A DNA stretch of 64,000 nucleotides from JAKALD01 sp963817785 (GTDB taxonomy: Bacteria; Pseudomonadota; Gammaproteobacteria; Burkholderiales; SG8-39): positions 186,001 to 250,000 of the forward strand of contig CAWFPL010000007.1 in assembly GCA_963817785.1 (NCBI GenBank). The letters run 5' to 3'. Numbering within the stretch: position 1 is the first letter of the stretch; every line of letters begins with the position of its first letter. Below are positions 48,464 through 57,504 of the stretch, in pieces. The notes under the pieces are model-generated. The model saw nothing but the letters and a program-made list of their open reading frames with translations, did not search any database and was not told the DNA's origin. Position numbers and translations under genes: made by a program.

Positions 48464-48475
48464 TAAGTATACTTA
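48464..48475. promoter_or_regulatory. MarR-type palindromic operator
   Basis: TAAGTATACTTA is a perfect 12-bp palindrome, flanked by TTG and TTACAA that extend the dyad imperfectly. It lies in the 75-bp MarR/oxygenase intergenic region, 5 bp upstream of the MarR ATG, a position for autorepression. Confidence 0.6.
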
Positions 48476-48534
48476 TTACAAGGATAGCGTTACCTACAGC
48501 GCATGCTGCAGCGCGACGAGCAACGCACAATTAT

Positions 48535-49806
48535 ATGACCAAGGACGACGCAGAACTGCTCGTGCGAAGCGGGCCAGGAACACCAATGGGCAATCTGCTT
48601 CGGCTCTATTGGGTGCCTATTCTCCTCAGCTCGGAAATTGCGGAAGCCGACTGTTCGCCGATTCGGGTGGAGATACTTGGTGAAAAGCTTCTCGCGTTTA
48701 GAGACTCCAATGGGCGTCCTGGACTTATAGACGAATTCTGCGCTCATCGTGGCGCGTCTTTGTTCTTTGGACGTAACGAGGAGTGCGGAATTCGGTGTGC
48801 CTTCCACGGATGGAAATACGACATTGACGGCCAGTGTGTCGAGCTGCCATCGCAACCGGACATCGCGTCGAAGATCCGAATCAAATCGTATCCGTGTATT
48901 GAGCGCGGCGACGTTGTTTGGGCATACATGGGGCCCGAAGAGAAGCGGCCTGACCCGCCGGAATTGGAGTGGTGCATCGTCCCGCAAGCACATCGATATG
49001 TATCGAAGCGGCTACAAGAGTGCAATTACCTCCAGGCGATGGAAGGGGGGATCGATACGACCCACGCTTCATGGGTACACCGGTATGAACTCGATATCGA
49101 TCCGATGCACAAATTCGCAAAGGCGAACCGGTACATCAAGGCCGATCAAAACGCGATCTTTGAGATCGACAAGAGTGGTTCCGGGCTCACTATATTTGGA
49201 CGCCGTAACGGTGAGGCCAATTCCTACTATTGGCGCATAACGCAATGGATCTTCCCGTGGTTTACGCTTATCCCGCCATTCGGCCCTCACCCACTCGGCG
49301 CGCATATCTGGGTGCCCATTAATGATGAGAATTGTTGGGCCTGGAGTATCAATTTCTACCCGGATAAGCCGCTCTCTGACGAGGAGAGGCAGGCCATGGA
49401 CGAGGGCAAGGGGATTCACGTGCGATATATGCCAGGCACGTTTCGTCCTCTCGCGAACAAGGACAATGATTATTTGATCGATCGGAAAGCGCAAAAGGAG
49501 AGGCGCACCTTCAGCGGTATCGAGGGCTTTTCCATGCAAGACGCATCGTTGCAAGAGAGCATGGGGCCAATCCAGGATCGATCACGGGAGCACCTTGTGC
49601 CGACCGACAAGGCGATAGTGTTTGCGCGACGAATGCTTCTTGACGCCGCGCGTGGGCTCACGAATGGCATTGAGCCGCCTGCCAGGGATGGCGCAGCGCA
49701 GCGCGTGCGCGCAGCGTCGGTATTACTTGAGCGATTGATCGACGCTCGTACGTGGGCGAATGAACATCTCAGCGAACATCTCGGTAACGAGGTGTACACG
49801 TTGTAG
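48535..49806 (+). CDS. Rieske non-haem iron oxygenase, phthalate 4,5-dioxygenase-like alpha subunit
   Basis: A 423-residue ring-hydroxylating or demethylating oxygenase. The Rieske cluster motif is CAHRGASLFFGRNEECGIRCAFHGW (C-x-H ... C-x2-H). The mononuclear iron site is EGGIDTTHASWVH (D-x2-H-x4-H). The start MTKDDAELLVRSGPGTPMGNLLRLYWVP is the signature of the phthalate 4,5-dioxygenase/phenoxybenzoate dioxygenase group. A reductase gene is not nearby. ATG at 48535 gives that N terminus. It is the first enzyme of the ring-degradation block. Confidence 0.92.
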   Translation: MTKDDAELLVRSGPGTPMGNLLRLYWVPILLSSEIAEADCSPIRVEILGEKLLAFRDSNGRPGLIDEFCAHRGASLFFGRNEECGIRCAFHGWKYDIDGQCVELPSQPDIASKIRIKSYPCIERGDVVWAYMGPEEKRPDPPELEWCIVPQAHRYVSKRLQECNYLQAMEGGIDTTHASWVHRYELDIDPMHKFAKANRYIKADQNAIFEIDKSGSGLTIFGRRNGEANSYYWRITQWIFPWFTLIPPFGPHPLGAHIWVPINDENCWAWSINFYPDKPLSDEERQAMDEGKGIHVRYMPGTFRPLANKDNDYLIDRKAQKERRTFSGIEGFSMQDASLQESMGPIQDRSREHLVPTDKAIVFARRMLLDAARGLTNGIEPPARDGAAQRVRAASVLLERLIDARTWANEHLSEHLGNEVYTL

Positions 49807-49850
49807 CAAGCGAAATGGGGACTGTACGGACAACGACAGGAGGACGGGCT

Positions 49851-50007
49851 ATGAACATGAGAAACTTTGCCGCGTTGGCAGCGGCTGCGGGATTAATGTC
49901 GGTGATGTCGGGAGCCGCAGCAGCAAGCATCCCGTGCAAAGAAATCAAGATCTACGTACCTGTCATCGGTGGGACGATGGATTATCTTGCTAGGGTAGTC
50001 GCACCTA
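49851..50007 (+). pseudogene. Bug/TctC solute-binding protein, 5' part (interrupted by IS630)
   Basis: ATG 49851 has AGGAGG. MNMRNFAALAAAAGLMSVMSGAAAASIPCKEIKIYVPVIGGTMDYLARVVAP is a signal peptide plus the start of the Bug fold. The IS630 element enters at TA 50006-50007. Joining this to base 51113 restores ...VVAPKLSAALGPSVIVENRPGAGG in frame, the family sequence without a gap. The intact gene was cotranscribed after the Rieske gene, 44 bp upstream. Confidence 0.9.
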
Positions 50008-51110
50008 TTGAGTATTACCTAACCGCATGACATTAGAACAGTTGAGCCTGTTCCCAGCAGGAGGCGATGATGGCGGAGCGCCGTTGGGCGGATTTCAGCT
50101 TGCCGCGAGCGGTGTGCTGGAGTTCGCTCAACGTCTCGGGGCAGAAGTTCGCCAGCGCATGGCGCTTGAGCCAAGCCCAGAGGTACTCCACGGGGTTGAG
50201 TTCCGGGGCGTAGCCGGGCAGGAACTCGAGCTGGATGTCGCCGTCGGTCGAGTCCACGTAGTCGCGCACCAAGCGACTGCGGTGAGGTCTGCCTCCATCC
50301 CACAAGATGAGAAGCCGGCGGCGATAGTGGGCTTTGAGCGCCTTGAGGAACTCGAGGACCTGCTCTTTCTTGACCGAGCCTTCGTGAAGCCGAAAGCACA
50401 CGCCGCGATAGTGCATTCCGGCGATCACCGAGACGTGGTCCCAGTTGAAGCAGAACTGGAGCACCGGAGTCTCGCCTCTCACCGCCCAGGTGCGCACCCG
50501 CGTGGGGCGCTGCGACAGGCCCGATTCGTCGATGAAGACGATTAGCCGGTCCTCGCGGCGGGCTTTTTTTTAAGCCCAGGCCAGGTGTGCCGCTTCCAAT
50601 GCTCGATGGCCACATCATCGCGCTCCAGCGCACGCCGATCGGGCTTCTGGCTGGAGAAGCCCAACTGCCCGAGCAACCGCCAGACATGAACCTCGCTGTA
50701 GTGAACGCCGAAGCGCCGCTCGATAAACACGCGCACCCGCTTGATCGTCCAGAGCGACGTGCCAAAGCCGTGCGCCGTCGGGCCTTCGAGCAAAGCTACT
50801 TGCAGCTTGGACAGTTCCTCGGCACCGAGTCGGGCGGGACGCCCGCCCTTGCTCACGCTCCGAAGCGCATCGATTCCCTCGGACTCCAGCACGCCCTTCC
50901 AGCGGTATACCGTCTGGCGCGGCGCGCCCACCATAGCAGCCACCCGCGCGGGAGCGTGACCGGCCTGAAGCAGCCGCGCCGCCCGCACCCGGCGCTTCGC
51001 CCCGGCATCGATTTTGTTCTTCGTCTTCATGCGCAAACTCCGATGTTATGCCAACACCCGAGTAACGCATGAGGAACAATTCGGTTGTCACGAGGTTAGG
51101 AAATACTCAA
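50008..51110 (-). mobile_element. IS630-family insertion sequence
   Basis: A 1,103-bp element with terminal inverted repeats TTGAGTATTACCTAACC (left) and TTGAGTATTTCCTAACC (right, complement), one mismatch in 17. It is flanked by TA on both sides, the duplication typical of IS630/Tc1/mariner elements. A two-frame transposase on the minus strand fills it. It is complete at both ends and has no decay, so it is recent. Confidence 0.9.
50033..51036 (-). CDS. IS630 transposase, two frames joined at an A8 slippage site
   Basis: Frame 1 (51036 to about 50571) encodes the HTH half: RVRAARLLQAGHAPARVAAMVGAPRQTVYRWKGVLE and AHGFGTSLWTIKRVRVFIERRFGVHYSEVHVWRLLGQLGFSSQKP. Frame 2 (to 50033) encodes the DDE half, with FIDESGLSQRP before RTWAVRGETPVLQFCFNWDHVSVIAGM, LLILWDGGRPHRS and FLPGYAPELNPVEYLWAWLKR. 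The frames meet at eight A residues (50564-50571, minus-strand reading), inside GLKKKPAAR. Programmed slippage is known in IS630 elements. Confidence 0.85.
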
Positions 51111-51112
51111 TA

Positions 51113-51927
51113 AGTTGTCGGCGGCACTCGGCCCTTCCGTGATTGTTGAAAACAGGCCAGGTGCTGGCGGAGATATTGCGACGAATGTGGTTGCGAAGGC
51201 GAAGCCCGACGGTTGTTCATTGCTTATTGGGTTCAATGGTCCTCTGGCCGTCGATATGAGCCTCTTGAAGCAGCTTCCATACAACCCAATCAAAGATCTC
51301 GCCCCGATTAGCCTGTCGGTGACGTTGCCGGAAGTACTTGTCGTCAATCCAAAGGTCCCAGTCACCAGCGTCGCACAGCTGGTGGCATATTCGAAAGCGC
51401 ATCCCGAAGCGCTCAGTTACGGATCTATCGGTATTGGCAGCATGTCAAATCTGACGATGGAGCTATTCAAGTCGGAGACGGGAGCAAAGCTCGTGCACGT
51501 CCCGTATAAAGGTGCGGCGCCAGTGGTCACGGCGCTTCTTGGCGATCATGTCCAAGCAGCATTCTTGGTGGCAGCGAATGTCTTACCGTACTTGAAGACC
51601 GGACAGCTCAGGGCATTGGTAGTTACCGGCGAGCATCGTATGAGCGTTGCTCCCGATGTACCAACCCTCATCGAATCCAAGCTACGAAAGGGCAACGCTG
51701 TTCCGTGGATTGAATTTCTAACTACGGCGGGCACCCCGAAGTCGCTGATTGATACCTACCATGAGCAAATTACGCGAATCATCAACCTTCCCGAGATTCG
51801 ACAACGGCTTGTCGCGCTGCGATTCACAATTGTGAATTCGACCCCGGGCGCATTTGAGCATCAGATCGTCACTGAATCCGCCATGTGGCATCACATCATC
51901 GGAAAACTGGGCATACAGCCTCACTGA
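51113..51927 (+). pseudogene. Bug/TctC solute-binding protein, 3' part
   Basis: The remainder of the receptor split by IS630: VIVENRPGAGGDIATNVVAKAKPDGCSLLIGFNGPLAV, YGSIGIGSMSNLTMELFKSETGAKLVHVPYKGAAPVVTALLGDHVQAAFL, RALVVTGEHRMSVAPDVPTLIES and a C-terminal helix. Apart from the insertion the frame is intact. A TTG at 51115 could start a cytoplasmic fragment without signal peptide, which would be useless. The matching channel genes tctB and tctA lie 3.3 kb downstream. Confidence 0.9.
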
Positions 51928-52139
51928 GTGGCGCCTTTGCAACTGTCGCCGGGGAGCGGTTTGCCGATATGCGGTTGGCGCATTAGAGAGCGCGCGCGTG
52001 CGAAGGCTAACCCTTGCGATTGGCGCCGCTCAAAGGCGCTGCCGCGAAGGTGCGCGCATAAAGGCTGATCGCTTTGACGGTGTCGGGCCAAAGTTGCTAG
52101 GAATCATGATTGGGCGGATTGATTAGTAGAGGAATGCCT

Positions 52140-52853
52140 ATGTCCAAGTCAACTTCGATACTTCCACACCCATCCGTTTTCCTCGAGAAGAAGCGCCTCG
52201 AGCGCATTAAGGGCTACCGTGTGCACGAACAGCGCACCCCAGAGAAGCCTGTTCGGGTCGTGACGCCGTCACAGACAATCGGCCCCTTCTTTAGCCTTGG
52301 CCTCATTCAGGAAGGGGACAACGACCTAGCCTCCAAGGCCGGCGGGAGCGAGCGGGCGCAGGGGATACCCATAATAGTTAAGGGGCGTGTACTTGATGAG
52401 TTTGGAAAGCCCGTGCGTAAGGCGCTGATTGAGGTTTGGCAAGCGAACAAGTGGGGAAAATACGACCATCCAGATGATACGACTGACGCGCCGCTCGACC
52501 CGCACTTCAAGGGCTGGGGGCGTACCCTCACTAACGCAGAAGGGCACTACTGGTTCCGCTCGATAATGCCCGGCGCGTATCCAAATCCGGGTTACGACAA
52601 CTGGATGCGACCGCCGCACATCCATTTCTCATTGTTTGCGGCTGGTTTGATGCAGCGGCTAATTACGCAGCTCTATTTTCCGGATGAGCCGTTGAATGAT
52701 ATCGACCCAATCCTAAACGGGATTGAGGATCTTGACGCGCGTGCGGCGCTCATTGCACGTAGGCTACCAGACGAACCCGGAGGAGTTCGGGCGCTCGAGT
52801 TCGACATCGTGCTGCGTGGCGACAGCGAGACGCCATTTTTTGTTGATTCTTGA
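52140..52853 (+). CDS. Intradiol ring-cleavage dioxygenase, protocatechuate 3,4-dioxygenase beta-like
   Basis: A 237-residue intradiol dioxygenase. GRVLDEFGKPVRKALIEVWQANKWGKYDHPDD gives the first Tyr ligand, WFRSIMPGAYPNPGYDNWMRPPHIHFSLFA gives the second Tyr and the His-x-His pair binding Fe(III). These match the PcaH beta chain. No PcaG (alpha) gene follows, and the next gene is a PcaB-like lyase, so this may be a homomeric relative. ATG at 52140 has AGAGGA at 7 nt. It would cleave protocatechuate or a related catechol to a carboxymuconate. Confidence 0.87.
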   Translation: MSKSTSILPHPSVFLEKKRLERIKGYRVHEQRTPEKPVRVVTPSQTIGPFFSLGLIQEGDNDLASKAGGSERAQGIPIIVKGRVLDEFGKPVRKALIEVWQANKWGKYDHPDDTTDAPLDPHFKGWGRTLTNAEGHYWFRSIMPGAYPNPGYDNWMRPPHIHFSLFAAGLMQRLITQLYFPDEPLNDIDPILNGIEDLDARAALIARRLPDEPGGVRALEFDIVLRGDSETPFFVDS

Positions 52854-52862
52854 GCCAATCAC

Positions 52863-54188
52863 GTGGCGGCTCGGCGCGTCGAGGAGATCTTTTCGCAGCG
52901 GTCCGTCTTACAGACCTATCTGCGGGTTGAAGCGGCGCTTGCTTCCGCGGAGGCGGAACTCAATATTGTCCCAACGGCTGCCGCACGTTTCATCTCGGAT
53001 TGCGCGAACGTCGATCTCGTCGACATAGAGGCGTTGCAGTCCGAAACAAATCGGACTGGCTACCCCATCGCCCCGCTGGTACGCCAATTCACGGCAATTT
53101 GCGGAGAGCATGGGCGTTATGTCCACTGGGGGGCAACGACGCAGGATATTCTCAACACCGCTTTGGCTTTGCAGGTCAACGAGGCCTTCGACAGATATGC
53201 GGTAAGTATGCGCGCAATTGTCCTGCGGCTGGTCGAGCTGGCCCACGAGCATCGCAATACGGTCATGGTGGCGCGCACTTTTGGTGGGCACGCTTTACCC
53301 ACGACCTTCGGCTTTAAGGTGAGCGTCTGGCTGAGCGGAATTCTGCGCCACGCCGTGCGGTTGGAGCAGCAACTTGACGACCCTCTCACCGGAGAGTTGG
53401 GCGGTGTCGCGGGGACCCTAGCTTCATTCGAAGGGCGTGGCCTCGAAGTACGGCGTCACTTCATGCGATCCCTGGCCTTACCAGAGCCCGACATCACTTG
53501 GAGTGCAATGCGCGACGGTGTGGTACATCGCGTACTCTTCCTTGCGGTTCTAACTGGCACTCTAGCGAAAATTGCACAAGACATCGCAGATCTAACAAGC
53601 ACGGAAATAGGCGAGCTCGCGGAACCTGTTTCGGGAGGTAAAGACGCCAGTAGTGCGTTGCCATTCAAAGCGAACCCAATCTACTGTGCGCAGGTGACCG
53701 CGGGGGCGGCGCTTGTTGCGCAGCACGCCGCGACAACGCTACAAGCGATGCGCCAACATCAAGAACGAAGCGCGGAGGGACTCCTCGAATTCAAAGTCTT
53801 GCCGTTGGCGTTCGTCGAGGCGGAACGTTGTCTGGAGGGCGTATTGCGGGTACTACGTGGTTTACGAGTGTTCTCGGGCAGGATGCGGCGGAACCTCGAT
53901 CTCACCCACGGCATTATTCTCGCGGAACGATTCATGATGGCGCTTGCGCCCCATATCGGGCGGTTGGCGGCACATGATCTTGTGCATAACGCGTGCAACC
54001 AGGCCCTCGCCGACGGTGTAGATCTGCCTGACGTGCTAGCTCAAATGCCGGAAGTCACTCGGCACGTAAGCGGCCGCGCTCTTGCGGAGTTGGGGGAACC
54101 GAGTGGTTGTCTAGGCAACGCGCTTGAGATGAGCGATCGGGTTTGTTTGGCAGCGGAGACTTTCTTGAGCAATGGGCGGGATCAGTAG
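52863..54188 (+). CDS. 3-Carboxy-cis,cis-muconate cycloisomerase-like (fumarase/aspartase family)
   Basis: A 441-residue superfamily lyase. GEHGRYVHWGATTQDILNTALALQ is the first catalytic region, RTFGGHALPTTFGFKVSVWLS the second, and GGKDASSALPFKANPIYC the flexible GSSxMPxKxNP signature loop. PcaB and adenylosuccinate lyases share these; PcaB is favoured by the dioxygenase gene 9 bp upstream. It would lactonise 3-carboxymuconate to gamma-carboxymuconolactone. GTG at 52863 is the start; no strong ribosome-binding site. Confidence 0.83.
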   Translation: MAARRVEEIFSQRSVLQTYLRVEAALASAEAELNIVPTAAARFISDCANVDLVDIEALQSETNRTGYPIAPLVRQFTAICGEHGRYVHWGATTQDILNTALALQVNEAFDRYAVSMRAIVLRLVELAHEHRNTVMVARTFGGHALPTTFGFKVSVWLSGILRHAVRLEQQLDDPLTGELGGVAGTLASFEGRGLEVRRHFMRSLALPEPDITWSAMRDGVVHRVLFLAVLTGTLAKIAQDIADLTSTEIGELAEPVSGGKDASSALPFKANPIYCAQVTAGAALVAQHAATTLQAMRQHQERSAEGLLEFKVLPLAFVEAERCLEGVLRVLRGLRVFSGRMRRNLDLTHGIILAERFMMALAPHIGRLAAHDLVHNACNQALADGVDLPDVLAQMPEVTRHVSGRALAELGEPSGCLGNALEMSDRVCLAAETFLSNGRDQ

Positions 54189-54195
54189 GTACGTT

Positions 54196-55080
54196 ATGAA
54201 TAATGTGATTCCGAACTGTCTCGGACCGGTGCAGAGGCCTTCTACCCCGAGCTGGAAGCTGCCGAAGGGTGCATGGGATACGCACTTCCACGCACTAGGG
54301 CCGCAAACGCGTTTTCCCTACGCGACATCACGTAAATACACGCCACCTGATTCTCCGCTCGAGGCATGTTTGCGGCTTCATGACGCGTTGGGTATCGAAC
54401 GCGGATTGGTAGTGCATGCGAATACACACGGATTCGACAATGCTGTGGACTTGGATGCGGTGTCGCGCTCGGGCGGTCGGTACCTGGCGGTGGTGCGGCT
54501 CGACGCCTCAGCAACCCGCCAACGCTGTCTAGCCCTACATGAGGCGGGTGCGCGTGGCGTGCGCTTTGCGTTTAATCCACAACATGGCGGTACTCTTGAT
54601 CAGAGCACGTTTGATCATGTGCTCCGCTGCATTGACGATTTGGGCTGGTTCGTGGAGTTGCATTTCGCGGGAGCCATGCTGCCTGATTTGCAAACATGGA
54701 TCCAAGGGATTCCCGCTTCTGTCGTAATCGATCACTTTGGGCGGATCGATCCAGCAGATGGACTTGATCAAGAACCCTTCCGCGCTCTTACGGCCTTGGC
54801 GGAGCGAGACAATATCTGGATCAAGATCAGTGGAGCCGATCGCCTATCGAGGCAGGGGCCCCCGTATGTCGATCTTGTACCGTTTGTACATAGGTTGGTC
54901 GACGCGGCGGCCGAGCGACTTCTATGGGGAAGCGACTGGCCTCATACCGGGTATTTCGATGCGGCTCAAGTCCCCGACGATGGGGCGCTTGTCAACGCGT
55001 TAGAGCAATTTATTCCAGACACGAAGACGCGAGAGCTTATTCTAGTTAATAACCCGAATAGGTTACTCGCGTCCTCCTGA
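54196..55080 (+). CDS. Amidohydrolase-family lactonase (LigI/PDC hydrolase-like)
   Basis: A 294-residue TIM-barrel hydrolase. WDTHFHALGP is the H-x-H metal motif, followed by GVRFAFNPQHGG, WFVELHFAG, VVIDHFGRIDP, WIKISGADR and LLWGSDWPHTG, matching 2-pyrone-4,6-dicarboxylate lactonase and related COG3618 enzymes. After PcaH- and PcaB-like steps a lactone hydrolase is exactly what is needed, so it may replace the usual PcaC/PcaD reactions. That substitution is inferred. ATG at 54196 is chosen. Confidence 0.8.
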   Translation: MNNVIPNCLGPVQRPSTPSWKLPKGAWDTHFHALGPQTRFPYATSRKYTPPDSPLEACLRLHDALGIERGLVVHANTHGFDNAVDLDAVSRSGGRYLAVVRLDASATRQRCLALHEAGARGVRFAFNPQHGGTLDQSTFDHVLRCIDDLGWFVELHFAGAMLPDLQTWIQGIPASVVIDHFGRIDPADGLDQEPFRALTALAERDNIWIKISGADRLSRQGPPYVDLVPFVHRLVDAAAERLLWGSDWPHTGYFDAAQVPDDGALVNALEQFIPDTKTRELILVNNPNRLLASS

Positions 55081-55236
55081 TTCGATTAGGCCAGGAGCAT
55101 TCTTTGCGCGCAGATAGCGCAATGCGGGAGTAAGTACGGCGACACAATATTGGTGCTTCTGCGCATTGAGGTGCGTGGTCGCCAATTTTAGAGCACGCCT
55201 CAAGTTTGCACTTTGTTGGTCCGATCAGTGCCGTGG

Positions 55237-55701
55237 ATGATGCAACCCAGAAAGCGTCGATTTACTAGAGATCATTACGGCGGCGCCTTAATGGCCCTAT
55301 TGGGTCTCGGAGCCGTAGTAGGGGGTCGGACATACGAGATTGGCACCTTTACAAATATGGGTCCCGGGTTCTTCCCGGCAGCGGTAGGGATAATTCTGAT
55401 CGTGCTCGGTCTCGCGATGGCAGCAACAGCGGGGCCTTCCATTTCCGAAAAAGTCAGTGACTTCTCATTCGACGGGCGCAGTGCGGGCTGTATCGTGGGA
55501 AGCCTCCTGGCATTCATAGCTCTCAGTGTTTACGGTGGACTGATACTGGCCAGCTTCGCAGTGGTGTTCATCGCAGCCTTGGCTGATAAGCAAAATAAGG
55601 TGTCACAGGCGTTTTGGTTGGCTGTCGTTATGACCGTCATTAGCGTAGCCATCTTTTGGTGGGGCCTGAGTGTACAGCTCCCCTTATGGACCTGGGGGTA
55701 G
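55237..55701 (+). CDS. tctB: TTT transporter small subunit TctB (island copy)
   Basis: A 154-residue protein with four hydrophobic segments. GGALMALLGLGAVVGGRTYEIGTFTNMGPGFFPAAVGIILIVLGLAMA contains the TctB motif GPGFFP. The start is unclear: ATG at 55237 or 55240 are likely, a TTG at 55213 is possible, and no good ribosome-binding site is visible. It ends 6 bp before tctA. Its receptor is presumably the Bug gene interrupted at 50.0 kb. Confidence 0.83.
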   Translation: MMQPRKRRFTRDHYGGALMALLGLGAVVGGRTYEIGTFTNMGPGFFPAAVGIILIVLGLAMAATAGPSISEKVSDFSFDGRSAGCIVGSLLAFIALSVYGGLILASFAVVFIAALADKQNKVSQAFWLAVVMTVISVAIFWWGLSVQLPLWTWG

Positions 55702-55707
55702 GCCTGA

Positions 55708-57225
55708 ATGCATGAAACGCTGGTGAACTTGTGGTACGGCTTTCGGGTCGCGGCTGAACCTCACAACTTGATGTGGTCCGTATTTGGCGTCGTGGTGGGC
55801 AATTTGGTTGGTGTCCTTCCCGGCATGGGTGCTCTCACGGCGATGTCTATCTTGCTACCCGTCACCTATGTATTACATCCGGTGCCGGCGGTGCTGATGC
55901 TGGCGGGGGTCTTCTACGGGGCTCTGTACGGCGGGGCTATCGGCGCGATCCTTCTCAATCTTCCCGTGCATCCGCCACATGCGGTTACGTGCCTGGACGG
56001 ATATCCCCTCACATTGCAGGGAAAGGGCGGAGTGGCGCTTAGCATTGCCATGATTGCCTCGTTTCTCGCGACGTCGTTCGGCATTTTGGTGATGATCATG
56101 TTCTCACCGATTCTCGTCACGATTGCGTTAAAACTAGGGCCGGCGGAAATCTTCTCGATCATGCTGTTCGGGCTCCTGGCCGGCGCTACCATGTCGCACG
56201 GCACACCTCTGAAGGGAGTCTTGATGACGCTCTTTGGACTTTTGCTGGGCATTGTGGGAACAGACGTTGATACCGGTACTCTGCGATTCACCTTTGGCAT
56301 TCCCCAGTTATGGGACGGCATCAATTTGGTGGCGCTATGTCTTGGCTTGTTTGGCGTAGCGGAGTTCCTAAAGAGCGTCAATCGAGCAGCGTTGAGCGCG
56401 CGAAGCGCGAATGTGCGATTGGCAGATATGCGGCCGAGCAAAGGGGAAATCAAGCGCTCGCTATTTCCCATTCTCCGGGGAACGCTAGTTGGAACCCTCT
56501 TTGGCGCAATGCCGGGCACCGGCCCCACGATTACGACCTTTGTTGCGTATGCGCTGGAGTCAAAGATAGCCAAGAATCCGGAGCGCTTTGGGCGAGGAGC
56601 GCTAGAGGGTGTCGCAGCTCCGGAAGCATCCGCGCACGCAAAGGGGCAGATAGATTTTATCCCTACGATGGTCCTGGGGATTCCGGGTGATCCGCTGATG
56701 GCGTTGATATTGGGCGCCTTGATGATTCAAGGCATTACTCCTGGTCCCCAGCTTATCAGCGAACACCCAGACATATTTTGGGGACTGATTGCAAGCTTCT
56801 GGTTGGGGAACGTGCTCCTAATGTTGCTTAACGTGCCGCTCATAGGAATTTGGGTGAAGCTACTCAAGGTGCCGTACCGGTTTTTATTTCCGTCGGCCCT
56901 CCTATTTATTGCCGTGGGCGTGTTTAGTACCAAGAATGACCTGTTCGCGGTGGTTGAGGTATTGGTATTCGGTTTGATCGGATATGTCCTGAGTACACTT
57001 AGATTTCCACTTGCGCCGATTCTGCTCGGATTCGTACTTGGCCCGATGGTGGAGGAGAATTTTCGACGAGCTTTGCTGGTTTCACATGGACACCTCCTCA
57101 CGTTTATCAGTCACCCCATCAGCGCGTGGTTCCTTGCATTGGGTGTGACCATGGTCCTTACGCAGGTGGTCTTGGGTGCCAGAAGCCGGTGGCGTCGCGG
57201 TAGGGTACATCTCAGTAGTATGTAG
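55708..57225 (+). CDS. tctA: TTT transporter large subunit TctA (island copy)
   Basis: A 505-residue polytopic protein. GVLPGMGALTAMSILLPVTYVLHPVPAVLMLAGVFYGALYGGAIGAILLNLPVHPPHAVTCLDGYPL is repeat 1, where the usual GTPS is replaced by HPPH. GAMPGTGPTITTFVAYALESKIAKNPERFGRGALEGVAAPEASAHAKGQIDFIPTMVLGIPGDPLMALILGA is repeat 2. It is clearly divergent from the chromosomal TctA at 18-19.5 kb. The replaced loop residues suggest a different substrate. Confidence 0.92.
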   Translation: MHETLVNLWYGFRVAAEPHNLMWSVFGVVVGNLVGVLPGMGALTAMSILLPVTYVLHPVPAVLMLAGVFYGALYGGAIGAILLNLPVHPPHAVTCLDGYPLTLQGKGGVALSIAMIASFLATSFGILVMIMFSPILVTIALKLGPAEIFSIMLFGLLAGATMSHGTPLKGVLMTLFGLLLGIVGTDVDTGTLRFTFGIPQLWDGINLVALCLGLFGVAEFLKSVNRAALSARSANVRLADMRPSKGEIKRSLFPILRGTLVGTLFGAMPGTGPTITTFVAYALESKIAKNPERFGRGALEGVAAPEASAHAKGQIDFIPTMVLGIPGDPLMALILGALMIQGITPGPQLISEHPDIFWGLIASFWLGNVLLMLLNVPLIGIWVKLLKVPYRFLFPSALLFIAVGVFSTKNDLFAVVEVLVFGLIGYVLSTLRFPLAPILLGFVLGPMVEENFRRALLVSHGHLLTFISHPISAWFLALGVTMVLTQVVLGARSRWRRGRVHLSSM

Positions 57226-57432
57226 ACGTCGAAAAGGTTGGTGGTGCGATTCGCGCATCCGTGATCTCCCACATTTTTGCGCCAATCGCATGCGAGTCCG
57301 AGCATCGCGGGACATCGGAGGATTAGTTGCGCGGAGCAGGAACGTAATGTGCAAGAAGTCTTCTCGAGGTCCCTTTAACCGGGAGGTAGACCAGAATTAA
57401 TGTAGGCGATCCGAGCGTGACTTCAGCATTTC

Positions 57433-57446
57433 CTGAGATAGATCAA
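57433..57446. promoter_or_regulatory. Weak FNR-like half site
   Basis: CTGAGATAGATCAA matches TTGAT-N4-ATCAA at eight of ten positions, 59 bp upstream of the DUF6455-like gene. Only the right half is perfect, so the assignment is weak. Confidence 0.25.
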
Positions 57447-57504
57447 ACTCTATCCCGAAGCGGTGATGTAGCGTAATTAGCAGTTTGAAAGAAAGGGAAT
57501 TCTG

